Shown in pieces: positions 48,908-57,820 of a stretch of 64,000 bases of DNA. The position numbers were made by a program, and so were the translations under genes. The stretch's first letter is position 1. Each line of letters opens with the position of its first letter. The notes under the pieces are model-generated. The model was not told where the DNA came from, did no database searches, and saw only the letters and a list, made by a program, of their open reading frames with translations. This DNA is from Agromyces ramosus (GTDB lineage: Bacteria > Actinomycetota > Actinomycetes > Actinomycetales > Microbacteriaceae): assembly GCF_030817175.1 (NCBI RefSeq), contig NZ_JAUSYY010000001.1:372001-436000 (forward strand). The letters run 5' to 3'.

Positions 48908-50236
48908 GTGAGCGCCACGAGAGTCTTCGTCGCCCGACTCGCCGGGTGCGCCGTCTTCGACCCCAACGGCGATCGGGTCGGCAAGGTGCGCGACGTCCTC
49001 GTCGTGTACCGCAAGAGCGACCCCCCGCGCGTCGTCGGGCTCATCGTCGAGATTCCCGGCAAGCGCCGCGTGTTCGTCTCGATCGGCCGAGTCACGTCCA
49101 TCGGCGGTGGGCAGATCATCACGACCGGCCTCATCAACCTGCGCCGCTTCGAGCAGCGCGGCGGCGAGGTGCGCGTGATCGCCGAGATGCTCGGCCGCAA
49201 GGTCGCCTTCACCGACGGTTCCGGCGAGGCCACCATCGAAGACGTGGCGATCGAGGAGCAGGAGCCCGGAGAGTGGGAGGTCGACCAGCTCTTCGTACGT
49301 CGCCCCAAGGGCGCGTCGCCGTTCTCGAAGGGCCAGTCGGCCTACGTCACGTGGCGCGAGGTGCGTGAGGCGAAGCCGAGCGGCGAGGCGCAGTCGGCCG
49401 AGCAGCTCATCGCGACGTACTCCGAGCTGAAGCCGGCCGACCTCGCCAGCACCCTGCTCGACCTGCCGGCACGCCGACGCCAGGAGGTTGCGGAAGAGCT
49501 CTCCGACGACCGGCTCGCCGATGTGCTCGAGGAGATGCCCGAGTCCGACCAGGTCGTCATCCTCGCCGGCCTCGGCGACGACCGTGCCGCCGACGTGCTC
49601 GACCACATGCAGCCCGACGACGCCGCCGACCTCATCGCGCAGCTCCCCGAAGAGCGCGGAGAGCACCTCCTCGAGCTCATGGAGCCCGAAGAGGCCGAAG
49701 ACGTGCGCTTCCTCCTCTCCTATGGTCCCGACACCGCCGGCGGGCTCATGACGACCGAGCCGATCATCGTCTCCGCCGACGCGACCGTCGCCGAGGGCCT
49801 CGCACTCATCCGCCGTCACGACCTGCCGCCCGCGCTCGGCGCCGCGGTGTGCGTCACGCTGCCGCCGTACGAGCCTCCGACGGGCCGCTTCCTCGGCCTC
49901 GTGCACTTCCAGCGCATGCTCCGCTACCCCCCGCACGAGCGCCTCGGCACCCTCATCGACCAGGGTCTCGAGCCGGTTCGCGCCGACACCTCGGCCGCAG
50001 AGGTCAGCCGCATCCTCGCGAGCTACGACCTGGTGTCGGTGCCGGTCGTCGATGAGAAGCATCGACTCGTCGGGGTGGTGACGATTGACGACGTGCTCGA
50101 CTACCTCCTGCCCGATGACTGGCGAAGTCATCCCGAAGAAACCGAGGTGGGGCGCCGCGCAGCAGCGCGAGCCCAGCTGACGACGGGGAGTATCCCCATC
50201 CCACACGGAAGGAGGGCAGGAGATGGCACGCGCTGA
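48908..50236 (+). CDS. MgtE N-domain/CBS protein with PRC-barrel, no transport domain
   Basis: A 442-residue cytoplasmic protein. Residues 5-75 and about 85-160 look like PRC-barrel units (VFVARLAGCAVFDPNGDRVG, and VAFTDGSGEATIEDVAI). Residues 165-275 are the superhelical MgtE N-domain (KPADLASTLLDLPARRRQEV and repeats of D-x-A-A-D-L). A CBS pair follows (MTTEPIIVSADATVAEGLALI; VPVVDEKHRLVGVVTIDDVLDYLL). The membrane channel of MgtE is missing, so it is a magnesium- or nucleotide-sensing regulator at most. It starts an operon with DUF1003 and Mrp (14-base overlaps each), an arrangement shared with mycobacteria (Rv1232c region). Confidence 0.9.
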   Translation: MSATRVFVARLAGCAVFDPNGDRVGKVRDVLVVYRKSDPPRVVGLIVEIPGKRRVFVSIGRVTSIGGGQIITTGLINLRRFEQRGGEVRVIAEMLGRKVAFTDGSGEATIEDVAIEEQEPGEWEVDQLFVRRPKGASPFSKGQSAYVTWREVREAKPSGEAQSAEQLIATYSELKPADLASTLLDLPARRRQEVAEELSDDRLADVLEEMPESDQVVILAGLGDDRAADVLDHMQPDDAADLIAQLPEERGEHLLELMEPEEAEDVRFLLSYGPDTAGGLMTTEPIIVSADATVAEGLALIRRHDLPPALGAAVCVTLPPYEPPTGRFLGLVHFQRMLRYPPHERLGTLIDQGLEPVRADTSAAEVSRILASYDLVSVPVVDEKHRLVGVVTIDDVLDYLLPDDWRSHPEETEVGRRAAARAQLTTGSIPIPHGRRAGDGTR

Positions 50237-50744
50237 CGCCGAAGACCGGCGATTCGACACCCCGAAGGGCATCCGCCGGTCCCCGTCCTTCCGCGGGTCG
50301 GGCGACAGCGACCGCTTCGGTCGCTTCACCGAGTGGGTCGCGCGCGGCATGGGCACGCCCGGCTTCCTCCTCGGCCTGTCGCTGTTCGCGATCGGCTGGA
50401 TGGTGTGGAACACCTTCGCGCCCGAGCAGTACCGGTTCGACTCCATCGCGATCGGCTTCACGGCGCTCACGCTCGTGCTCTCGCTGCAGGCGTCGTACGC
50501 CGCTCCCCTGATCCTGCTCGCGCAGAACCGTCAAGACGACCGTGACCGGGTGCAGATCGAACAAGACCGGCAGCGCGCCGAGCGCAACCTCGCCGACACC
50601 GAGTACCTCGCCCGCGAGGTCGTCGCGCTGCGACTGGCCGTGAAGGACCTCGCGTCGAAGGAGTTCATCCGCGCCGAGCTCCGGGCCGTGCTCGAGGAGC
50701 TCGACCGCCGTGACGAGGAGGAGGCGGAACATGCCTCCCGCTGA
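50223..50744 (+). CDS. DUF1003 family membrane protein
   Basis: A 173-residue protein. The N-terminal 35 residues are polar. Two membrane helices (GFLLGLSLFAIGWMVWNTF and FTALTLVLSLQASYAAPLIL) flank the family signature FDSIAIGF. A charged coiled-coil tail begins LLAQNRQDDRDRVQIEQDR and runs to the end with many Glu and Arg. This is the standard DUF1003 plan. Function unknown. It overlaps the gene before it by 14 bases and the mrp gene by 14 bases. Confidence 0.93.
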   Translation: MARADAEDRRFDTPKGIRRSPSFRGSGDSDRFGRFTEWVARGMGTPGFLLGLSLFAIGWMVWNTFAPEQYRFDSIAIGFTALTLVLSLQASYAAPLILLAQNRQDDRDRVQIEQDRQRAERNLADTEYLAREVVALRLAVKDLASKEFIRAELRAVLEELDRRDEEEAEHASR

Positions 50745-51909
50745 CCCGGTGGCACTCGAGGAGGCGGTGCGCGTGGCGCTCACCGGCGTCATCGATCCCG
50801 AGATCCGCAAGCCGATCACCGACCTCGACATGGTCGATCACGTGGTCGTCGGCGAGAACGGCCGCGTCGAGGTGGGCATCCGCCTGACGATCGTCGGATG
50901 CCCCGCCTCCGACCGCATCGAGCGCGATGTGCGGCAGGCCGCCGAGACCGTGGCGGGCGCCGGAATGGCCGAGGTCGTGCTGTCGGTGATGACACCCGAA
51001 CAGCGCGCCGCGCTCACCGAGCGGCTCCGCGGCGGGCGGGCTGCACGCAGCAACCCGTTCGGACCCGGCAGCCTCACCCGCGTCATCGCCGTCACGAGCG
51101 GCAAGGGCGGCGTGGGCAAGTCCACGATCACCGCGAACCTCGCCGTCGCGCTCGCCGCGCGAGGGCTCTCGGTGGGCCTCGTCGACGCCGACGTGCACGG
51201 CTTCTCGATCCCCGGGCTGCTCGGCCTCGTCGACGACTCCGGGCTCGCGGCGCGGCCCACGCGGGTCGACGAGATGATCCTCCCGCCAGTCGCGCACGGC
51301 GTGAAGGTGATCTCGATCGGCATGTTCGTCGAGCCCTCCGAGCCCGGCGGGCGCGCGTCATCCGTCGCCGTCGCCTGGCGAGGCCCGATGCTGCACCGCA
51401 CCCTCAACCAGTTCCTCACCGACGTGTACTTCGGCGACCTCGACGTGCTGCTCGTCGACCTCCCGCCGGGCACCGGCGACGTTGCCATCTCGCTCGGCCA
51501 GCTGCTGCCGAACGCCGAGGTCGTGGTCGTCACCACTCCACAACCCGCCGCGGCCGACGTCGCCGAGCGCTCCGGCGTCGTCGCACGCCAGACCGGCCAG
51601 CGCATCGTCGGCGTCATCGAGAACATGGCCGGCTTCGCCGAGCCCGGCGGCGGCACCATCGAGCTCTTCGGCGCGGGCGGCGGCGCCGAGGTCGCGAAAC
51701 GCCTCTCCCAGGGGCAGCCCGAGGCGGTGCCGCTGCTCGCGAGCGTTCCGCTCAGCATCGCGCTTCGCCGCGGCGGTGACGCAGGCACCCCGGTCGTCGC
51801 GGCGGAGCCCGACGATCCGGCGGCGCGCGCCATCGAGGCGGCCGCGACCGCGCTCGCCGCTCGCCCGCGCTCGCTGCAGGGCCGTCGGCTCGACGTCTCG
51901 GTACGGTAG
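50731..51909 (+). CDS. mrp: Mrp/ApbC-type P-loop ATPase (iron-sulfur carrier family)
   Basis: A 392-residue protein with an N-terminal MIP18/DUF59 domain (EEAVRVALTGVIDPEIRKPI, GCPASDRIERDV) and a deviant-Walker P-loop ATPase: VTSGKGGVGKSTITANLAVA near 112, LVDADVHGFSIP, and LLVDLPPGTGDVAIS. The C-terminal CxxC that binds a bridging Fe-S cluster in Mrp/NBP35 is absent (ENMAGFAEPGGGTIELFG), as I recall for mycobacterial Mrp, so classical cluster transfer is uncertain. ATG 50731 follows a GAGGAGGAGG ribosome binding site. Confidence 0.92.
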   Translation: MPPADPVALEEAVRVALTGVIDPEIRKPITDLDMVDHVVVGENGRVEVGIRLTIVGCPASDRIERDVRQAAETVAGAGMAEVVLSVMTPEQRAALTERLRGGRAARSNPFGPGSLTRVIAVTSGKGGVGKSTITANLAVALAARGLSVGLVDADVHGFSIPGLLGLVDDSGLAARPTRVDEMILPPVAHGVKVISIGMFVEPSEPGGRASSVAVAWRGPMLHRTLNQFLTDVYFGDLDVLLVDLPPGTGDVAISLGQLLPNAEVVVVTTPQPAAADVAERSGVVARQTGQRIVGVIENMAGFAEPGGGTIELFGAGGGAEVAKRLSQGQPEAVPLLASVPLSIALRRGGDAGTPVVAAEPDDPAARAIEAAATALAARPRSLQGRRLDVSVR

Positions 51910-51913
51910 TCCG
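51902..51913 (+). promoter_or_regulatory. Possible internal leaderless-type -10 before the lipoprotein gene
   Basis: TACGGT (51902-51907) is followed by 6 bases and ATG 51914. It overlaps the mrp stop codon, so the lipoprotein could be transcribed independently of the operon. Confidence 0.35.
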
Positions 51914-52795
51914 ATGCCGCGCGCCCGCCAGTCCCGGCAGCGTCGCCGGCTCTCGCTCGTCGGCGCACTCGTCCTCGTGCTCCTGCCCATTTCCCTCGTC
52001 GCCTGCTCCGCTGCTGAGCCCACTTCCCCGGCGCTGCCCGACGGACTCGTCACGAGCATCCAGCAGGGGCGCATGGACGTCGAGGCCCGCCAGCTGGTGG
52101 TGCGCGTTGAGAACACGACCGCCGCACCCGTCACGGTCGAGCACCTCGCATTCACCGCTCCGGCGCTCGAGGGCGAGCTCGCCTACGACGACCCGTTCGA
52201 GCTCTCGGCGGGTGAGGCCATCGCCATTCGCATCGACATCCCCGAGAGCCGGTGCGATGTTCCCTCCGCCCCCGGAACCGTCGAGCTCGCGGTCGTGACG
52301 GGCGCCGGCAGCGCCACCGGAACGCTCACTCCCGATGATCCGTTCGACACGCTCGTGCGCTTGAACAACGCCGACTGCCTCGCCGAGTCCGTGGCCGCCG
52401 TCGCGGAGATCACGATGCCCGAGCACCTGCGCTCGACCGGAAGCGGCACCGACCGGCGGGCGATCATCGACGTGCAGGTCACACCGGTGACTTCCGGAAG
52501 CGCCTCGATGCTGCTCGAGCAGGTGCCGAACACGACGCTGCTGGGCAACGAGGCGGGCGCCGAGTGGCCGCTCGGCATCGAGGTCGCCGCCGGCGGCGAG
52601 CCGTTCACGATCGAGCTGCCGGTCGCGCCGGCCCGCTGCGATGCGCACGCGATCGCCGACGACAAGCGCGGCACGATCATGGCGTTCGACATCACGACGA
52701 GCGACGGCCGCGCCGGTCGCATCGATCGCCCGTCGGGCGACACCCTGAAGGCTGAGCTCTACGCGTACTACGGGGAGCGCTGCGGGCTCCAGTGA
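51914..52795 (+). CDS. Uncharacterised lipoprotein
   Basis: A 293-residue exported protein with an Arg-rich start (MPRARQSRQRRR), a hydrophobic core and lipobox SLVAC at about 27-31, so a membrane-anchored lipoprotein. The mature part looks like two beta-sandwich domains. The first has QLVVRVENTTAAPVTVEHL and a Cys-containing ESRCDVP. The second has IIDVQVTPVTSGSASMLLEQ and PARCDAHAIADDKRG. Family unknown. It begins 4 bases after mrp and is probably transcribed with it, but functional linkage is not evident. Confidence 0.85.
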   Translation: MPRARQSRQRRRLSLVGALVLVLLPISLVACSAAEPTSPALPDGLVTSIQQGRMDVEARQLVVRVENTTAAPVTVEHLAFTAPALEGELAYDDPFELSAGEAIAIRIDIPESRCDVPSAPGTVELAVVTGAGSATGTLTPDDPFDTLVRLNNADCLAESVAAVAEITMPEHLRSTGSGTDRRAIIDVQVTPVTSGSASMLLEQVPNTTLLGNEAGAEWPLGIEVAAGGEPFTIELPVAPARCDAHAIADDKRGTIMAFDITTSDGRAGRIDRPSGDTLKAELYAYYGERCGLQ

Positions 52796-52836
52796 GCGGC
52801 CGGGGGCGACTCGCTGCAGGTGGATGCCGGGTCTCC

Positions 52837-54348
52837 TCAGTCGCGCGGTTCCACCACGCGTGCGAGCAGTTCGATGAGCAGGCGCTCGGTGAACGGCGCG
52901 GGCAGGGCGGCCACGAGCGCGAGCACGGGCGCCTGCCGCTCGGGCAGCGCCCCTGCGGCATCGCTTCCGCCGAGCAGCCCGAACGCACCGAGCAGTCCGG
53001 CCGCGGTGTCGGAGTCGAGCCCGACGGATGCCCCGGCGAGCGCGTCGGCACCGCCCGGCAGCGTCGCCAGGAGCCCCGTGAGCAGTGCCGCCCCGTCGAC
53101 CGGCGGCTCGCCGCGGACGGCATCGGCCGCGGCGACGAGCGCGGCCGAGAGGTCGGGCAGCACCGCCTCGGTCACGGGCGTCACCGTCAGGTGCGTCGTG
53201 TGCGGCAGCCGCGTGCCGTCGGATTGGGTGAGCGCCGGCTGCAGTTGCAGGTGCCAGCCCGCGACGCGCGCGACATCCGCCCAGTGATGCGGATCGACCC
53301 GCCGATCGGCCGGCACCCCGTCGTCGACGGCGACGGCGAAGAGCGGGCCGGTGGGCGAGCCCACGACGTGCAGGCCCTCGATGCCGTCGACGAGCTCACG
53401 CAGGGCAGCGGTGGCACGGGCCACCTGCGAGGTGAGCCGGGCGAAGCCGTCGTCGCCGAGCGCCTCGGTGATCGCCCAGGCCGCCGCAAGCGGTCCGGCG
53501 GGCTTCGAGCCCGTCAGCGTCGGGTTCACGACGGGGTAGCCGGGCCACGCCGTGGTCGCGAAGTACTGGCGGCGCTGGCGATCGCGGCCGCGGGTGAGCA
53601 GCACGGACACGCCCTTCGGCGCGTACCCGTACTTGTGCAGGTCGGCCGAGAGGCTCGTGACGCCCGGCACCCGCAGGTCCCATGCGGGCAGCGGATCGGG
53701 CCAGAACGCGAGCGCGAAGCCCCCGATGCAGGCGTCGACGTGCAGCGCGATGCCCCGCGGCGACGTGACGGCCGCGACATCGGCGACCGGGTCGAGTCCG
53801 GCGAACGGGTACGAGGGTGCGCTCACCACGACGAGCGCGACGTCGTCGCCGAGTCGCTCCTCGATGTCGGACGCCGCGACCGCACCGGTGATGGGGTCGA
53901 CGGGCACGAGGTCGAGCGCGAGCCCGAAGTACTCGGCCGCCTTGTGGAACGCCGCGTGCACGGTCACGGGCGCGACGAGCCTCGGCACCCGCGGCGTGCC
54001 CGCGCGAGCTGCCCGCCAGGCGTCACGGGCGGACTTCACGGCGAGCAGGCAGCTCTCGGTGCCCCCGGACGTGACCGAGCCGACGACATCGGCGTCGCCG
54101 CCGAGCACGCGCCGGGCGAAGCCCACGAGCCCGGCCTCCATCGTCGCGACCGAGGTGAAGGTCGTGGGGTCGAGTCCGTTGACGGGCTGCACGAGCCGCG
54201 CGGCCTGTGCGGCGAGCTCGTCGAGCTCGGGCATGCCCGAGTCGTAGACGTACGAGAGTACCCGGCCGCCGTGCGTGGGGGCATCGACGGCCCGCAATTG
54301 CTCGAGCTCGGCGAGGATGTCGGATGCCTCGCGGCGGAAGCGGCTCAT
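52837..54348 (-). CDS. PLP-dependent decarboxylase/lyase (sphingosine-phosphate-lyase-like)
   Basis: A 503-residue fold-type I PLP enzyme of the group II decarboxylase/S1P-lyase branch. PLP-site features are SVTSGGTESCLLAVK (phosphate loop, about 91-105), His131 stacking (VTVHAAFHKAAEY), Asp205 (LHVDACIGGF) and Schiff-base Lys239 (SADLHKYGYAPKG). The C-terminal 100 residues are Ala/Gly-rich helices (GALLTGLLATLPGGADAL in pattern) that are longer than in typical lyases. The start overlaps the stop of an upstream MFS transporter (ATGA), so import and cleavage of the same substrate, perhaps a phospho-amino-alcohol or amino acid, is likely but unproven. Confidence 0.87.
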   Translation of the reverse strand: MSRFRREASDILAELEQLRAVDAPTHGGRVLSYVYDSGMPELDELAAQAARLVQPVNGLDPTTFTSVATMEAGLVGFARRVLGGDADVVGSVTSGGTESCLLAVKSARDAWRAARAGTPRVPRLVAPVTVHAAFHKAAEYFGLALDLVPVDPITGAVAASDIEERLGDDVALVVVSAPSYPFAGLDPVADVAAVTSPRGIALHVDACIGGFALAFWPDPLPAWDLRVPGVTSLSADLHKYGYAPKGVSVLLTRGRDRQRRQYFATTAWPGYPVVNPTLTGSKPAGPLAAAWAITEALGDDGFARLTSQVARATAALRELVDGIEGLHVVGSPTGPLFAVAVDDGVPADRRVDPHHWADVARVAGWHLQLQPALTQSDGTRLPHTTHLTVTPVTEAVLPDLSAALVAAADAVRGEPPVDGAALLTGLLATLPGGADALAGASVGLDSDTAAGLLGAFGLLGGSDAAGALPERQAPVLALVAALPAPFTERLLIELLARVVEPRD

Positions 54349-55724
54349 CGTGCCACCGCCGTCACGGCGGCTGCTGCGGCATCCGCGTCGATGTCGCTGC
54401 GCCTGAGCGGATAGCGACGCAGTGCGAAGAGGCTCGCGGCGACGAGCAGCGCGGGGATCACGCTGAAGCTCAGCGCGATGCCCGCCACCGCGGTGGGCGA
54501 CTGCGTGACGATCTCGGAGCCGCTCGACTGGAGGTATCCGGTGAGGGCAAGCACGATCGTGAGCACGGTGGCGCCGAGCGCCATGCCGGCCGTCTCGCCG
54601 GCCGTCCAGACGCCGCCGAAGCTGCCCGCCCGACCGAGTCCGTGGGTACGCGCGTCGTGCGAGATGACGTCGGGCAGCATGGCCATGGGCAGCGACTGCA
54701 TGCCCGCGTACCCGATCCCCGCGACCGCGACGGGGAGGTAGATCCACGGCCCGGGCGCCCAGACCATGCCGACCAGTGTCAGCGCCGCGACGCCGAACAC
54801 GACGCTCGCGATGGCGAACCCGCGCTCCTTGCCGACGCGGCGGGCGACCCGCTCCCAGACCGGCGCCGCGAACACGGCCGGCGCGATGAGCGCCACGAAC
54901 AGGTAGGTGACGGCGCCCTCGTCGCGGAGCACCCAGGTCGCCACGAACTGGGCTCCGGCCAGCATGAGGCCCGTCGCGAGCCCCTGCAGCACGAATGCCG
55001 CGAGGAGCGCGCGGAACGGGGCGCTCCGCCGCAGCGCGGCGAGGCCCTCGGCGTAGCCGGCACGGATGCTCCGGCGAGGCGCGGCATCCGTCACCGCCAG
55101 GTTCTTCGGGGCGGTCGTCGACGCCACGAGCATGCCCACCCCGATGACGACGCCCGCGACGAGCGCCATGACGAGGTAGCCCGTGTGCTCGTCGGCGAAG
55201 GCGCCGCGGAGCTCGGGACCGCCCGCGCCGAACAACAGGATGGCGATCGTGAGCACCACGACCCGCCAGGTCAGCAGCCGCGTGCGGGCGTCGTAGTCGG
55301 TGGTCAGCTCTGCCGGGAGGGCGATGTAGGGCACCTGGAAGAGGCTGAAGGCAGTCGCGGTGGTGAGGAAGGACAGGAAGACCCAGACCGTGGCGACGGC
55401 CGGGATGCTGCCCGCCGGCACGGCGAAGGTGAGCAGGAAGCCGACCGGCAACGCGATCGCTCCGACGACCATCCAGGTGCGGCGGGTGCCGGTGCGCACG
55501 AGACGGCGATCGCTCCGCTCGCCGATCCACGGGTCGATCACGACGTCCCACACCTTCGCGGCGGTGACGACGAGCCCGGCGACGAGCGCCGTGACGCCGA
55601 GCGTGTCGGTCAGGTAGTAGACGAGTACGAGGCCGGGAAGGGTGGCGAAGCCGCCCGTGCCGATCGACCCGATCGCATAGCGGGTCACGACACCGCGGGA
55701 AATGCTTCGCTCCGTTGCGGTCAT
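54345..55724 (-). CDS. MFS transporter, GPH/MelB-like
   Basis: A 459-residue twelve-helix transporter of the glycoside-pentoside-hexuronide:cation symporter type. It has VWDVVIDPWIGERSDRR (the MelB-like cytoplasmic loop with Asp and Arg), FSLFQVPYIALPAEL, and LPDVISHDARTHG in the second half, matching the internal-repeat motifs of that family. The substrate is unknown. Coupling to the downstream lyase gene suggests it imports the lyase substrate. The ATG has TACACT 6 bases upstream, so the operon mRNA is probably leaderless, and its promoter is back to back with that of the dehydrogenase gene. Confidence 0.9.
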   Translation of the reverse strand: MTATERSISRGVVTRYAIGSIGTGGFATLPGLVLVYYLTDTLGVTALVAGLVVTAAKVWDVVIDPWIGERSDRRLVRTGTRRTWMVVGAIALPVGFLLTFAVPAGSIPAVATVWVFLSFLTTATAFSLFQVPYIALPAELTTDYDARTRLLTWRVVVLTIAILLFGAGGPELRGAFADEHTGYLVMALVAGVVIGVGMLVASTTAPKNLAVTDAAPRRSIRAGYAEGLAALRRSAPFRALLAAFVLQGLATGLMLAGAQFVATWVLRDEGAVTYLFVALIAPAVFAAPVWERVARRVGKERGFAIASVVFGVAALTLVGMVWAPGPWIYLPVAVAGIGYAGMQSLPMAMLPDVISHDARTHGLGRAGSFGGVWTAGETAGMALGATVLTIVLALTGYLQSSGSEIVTQSPTAVAGIALSFSVIPALLVAASLFALRRYPLRRSDIDADAAAAAVTAVAR

Positions 55725-55736
55725 GGAGGCAGTGTA
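55725..55736 (-). promoter_or_regulatory. Leaderless-type -10 of the MFS-lyase operon
   Basis: TACACT (55736-55731, minus strand) is followed by 6 bases and ATG 55724. Confidence 0.6.
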
Positions 55737-55767
55737 CCCACCCGGAGGCGAAGTGGGTCAACTGTCC

Positions 55768-55779
55768 TAGACTGTGCCC
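55768..55779 (+). promoter_or_regulatory. Leaderless-type -10 of the dehydrogenase gene
   Basis: TAGACT (55768-55773) is followed by 6 bases and ATG 55780. It lies within the same 55-base divergent spacer as the MFS promoter. Confidence 0.6.
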
Positions 55780-57330
55780 ATGCGCGCCACCACGGCCTCC
55801 CCCGAACTGTTCACGAGCCTCACCGACGACGTCGTCGCGTCCGGCTCCGAGACCATCCCCGTGCCCACCCCGTCGACCGGCGAGACACTGCACGAGCTGC
55901 CCCGCTCGAGTGCCGCCGACGTGCGCGACGCCGTGGCGCGGGCGCGCCTCGCGCAGCTCGCCTGGGTGCGAGCCGGCTTCGCCGAGCGTCGTCGCGTGCT
56001 GCTGCGCGCGCACGACCTCGTCATCGAACGGCGCGAACTCCTCCTCGACCTCATCCAGCTCGAGAGCGGCAAGACCCGCGGCCAGGCGTTCGAGGAGGTC
56101 TTCCAGGCGACGTCCGTCACCCGCTACAACGCGCTCGCGGCGCGACGAGTGCTGCGGGGACGCACGCGACGCTCCAGCATCCCCACCGTGGTGACCACCC
56201 GGGTGCGATACCAGCCCAAGGGCGTCGCCGGCGTCATCACGCCCTGGAACTACGCACTGAGCCTCGCCGCGATGGATGTCGTGCCGGCCCTCGCCGCCGG
56301 CTGCGGCGTCGTGCAGAAGGCCGACGACCAGGGCGCGCTCTCCATCCTCGCGCTCCGTCGCGCGTACATCGACGCCGGCGTCCCCGAAGCGCTCTGGGCA
56401 GTCGTCGCCGGCCCTGCGAGCGAGGTCGGCGAGGCGCTCACGGATGTCGCCGACTTCATCTGCTTCACCGGGTCGACGGCCACCGGCCGCAAGATCGCCG
56501 AGAAGGCGGGCCGGCGTCTCGTCGGCGCCTCCCTCGAGCTCGGCGGCAAGAACGCGATCATCGTGCTCGACGACGTCGACCCTGCCGAGGCCGCCGCGAA
56601 CACGATGCACGGGGCGTTCTCCGCGATGGGCCAGCTGTGCGTCTCGGCCGAGCGCATCTACGTGCACCACGCGGTCGCGGCGCCGTTCCAGCGGGCCCTG
56701 GTCGAGCAGCTCCGAGGCGCGAAGCTCGGATCCGCCCTCGGCTTCGACGCCGACTTCGGCTCGCTCGCGAGCGAAAACCAGCTCGCCCGCGTCGAGGCGC
56801 ACCTCGCCGACGCGGTCGCCAAGGGCGCGACGGTGCTCGTCGGCGGTCGCCCCCGACCCGACCTCGGTCCATGGTTCTTCGAACCGACGGTGCTCACGGG
56901 CGTCACGCCCGAGATGACCGTCTACGCCGAGGAGACCTTCGGCGCCATCGCCTCCCTCTACCTCGTCGGCAGCGATGAAGAGGCGGTGCTCGCGGCGAAC
57001 GCGAGCGACTACGGACTGAATGCCGCCGTGCTGACCGGCTCGAGGCGCCGCGGCCAGGGACTGGCCGACGCCCTCGAGGCGGGCAGCGTGAACATCAACG
57101 AGGGCTACCGCGGCGCCTTCTCATCGGTCGCGGCGCCCATGGGCGGCGTGAAGCAGTCGGGCGTCGGCCGCCGCAACGGCCCAGAGGGCCTCCTGCGCTT
57201 CGTCGAGCCGATCACGATCTCGGCGACCACGGGCCTCCTGCAGTTGCCGCGCACCGCTCGCGAGTACGAGGCGCAGGCACCGATGCTGCTCGCCCTCGCT
57301 CGCGCCCTGAAGGCGCTGCGTCGCCGCTGA
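55780..57330 (+). CDS. Succinate-semialdehyde dehydrogenase-like aldehyde dehydrogenase (GabD2 type)
   Basis: A 516-residue NAD(P)-dependent aldehyde dehydrogenase. It has PKGVAGVITPWNYALSLAAM (cofactor fold), QKADDQGALS (substituting the more usual KP-S-x-x-T-P), ICFTGSTATGRKIAEKAG, catalytic Glu in SLELGGKNA and catalytic Cys in AMGQLCVSAERI. The Gln-Leu-Cys context and the Q-K-A-D segment match the GabD2-like branch of actinobacteria, which oxidises succinate semialdehyde to succinate. ATG 55780 is preferred over GTG 55774 because of the -10 spacing. It is divergent from the MFS/lyase pair. A shared catabolic role is possible. Confidence 0.9.
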   Translation: MRATTASPELFTSLTDDVVASGSETIPVPTPSTGETLHELPRSSAADVRDAVARARLAQLAWVRAGFAERRRVLLRAHDLVIERRELLLDLIQLESGKTRGQAFEEVFQATSVTRYNALAARRVLRGRTRRSSIPTVVTTRVRYQPKGVAGVITPWNYALSLAAMDVVPALAAGCGVVQKADDQGALSILALRRAYIDAGVPEALWAVVAGPASEVGEALTDVADFICFTGSTATGRKIAEKAGRRLVGASLELGGKNAIIVLDDVDPAEAAANTMHGAFSAMGQLCVSAERIYVHHAVAAPFQRALVEQLRGAKLGSALGFDADFGSLASENQLARVEAHLADAVAKGATVLVGGRPRPDLGPWFFEPTVLTGVTPEMTVYAEETFGAIASLYLVGSDEEAVLAANASDYGLNAAVLTGSRRRGQGLADALEAGSVNINEGYRGAFSSVAAPMGGVKQSGVGRRNGPEGLLRFVEPITISATTGLLQLPRTAREYEAQAPMLLALARALKALRRR

Positions 57331-57339
57331 GGCTCGGGC

Positions 57340-57729
57340 TCAGGTGGCCTCGGAGTCGAACGGCGCCTGCTCTTCGGCCCCGAGCGCCTCACGCTGCCGC
57401 TTGCGCTGCAGGTAGGCGGAGTTCTCGTTCACGGCGGCTCGCGCGACGACCGGCGCGGCGGGCTCGGCGAACGGGTCGACGTCGGTCAGGGCTTCGCGGA
57501 TGATGCGGCGCGGGTCGTACTGGCGCGGGTCGAGCTTCTGCCAGTCGACGTCGTCGAAGTCGGGACCCATCTCTTCACGCATGCGGTCTTTCGCCCCGTT
57601 GGCCATGTCGCGGAGCGACCGCACGAGCCGGCCCAGCTGCGCCGCGTAGTGCGGCAGCCGCTCGGGACCGAGCAGGAAGACGGCGATGACCCCGATGATG
57701 AGGAGCTTCTCGAACGTCAGACCGAACAT
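57340..57729 (-). CDS. tatB: Twin-arginine translocase subunit TatB
   Basis: A 129-residue membrane protein: MFGLTFEKLLIIGVIAVFLL is the single membrane helix, followed by the family GPERLPHYAAQLGRLVRSLR (hinge plus amphipathic helix) and an acidic conserved region (EEMGPDFDDVDWQKLDPRQY). It forms the substrate-recognising part of the Tat export system with TatA and TatC encoded elsewhere. ATG 57729 gives the conserved M-F-G-L start. In mycobacteria sigE, rseA and htrA separate tatB from the O-methyltransferase gene. Here the two are direct neighbours, divergently transcribed, 91 bases apart. Confidence 0.94.
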   Translation of the reverse strand: MFGLTFEKLLIIGVIAVFLLGPERLPHYAAQLGRLVRSLRDMANGAKDRMREEMGPDFDDVDWQKLDPRQYDPRRIIREALTDVDPFAEPAAPVVARAAVNENSAYLQRKRQREALGAEEQAPFDSEAT

Positions 57730-57781
57730 CACTACAGGATAGTGGGCGGCGAGGCGTACCGAGGCCACGCCGTGTCGCCTC

Positions 57782-57787
57782 TAGGCT
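57782..57787 (+). promoter_or_regulatory. Candidate -10 of the O-methyltransferase gene
   Basis: TAGGCT would start transcription about 27 bases before GTG 57821. A GGGAG ribosome binding site lies 9 bases before the start codon. Confidence 0.45.
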
Positions 57788-57820
57788 GGGTTCTCGAGAG
57801 ATTCATCCGGGAGCTGCCAC

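Noticed and set aside
54207..56978. 923-codon plus-strand open frame
   Set aside because: Spans the MFS gene in antisense and the dehydrogenase gene in another frame, with Arg/Asp/His-rich nonsense composition.
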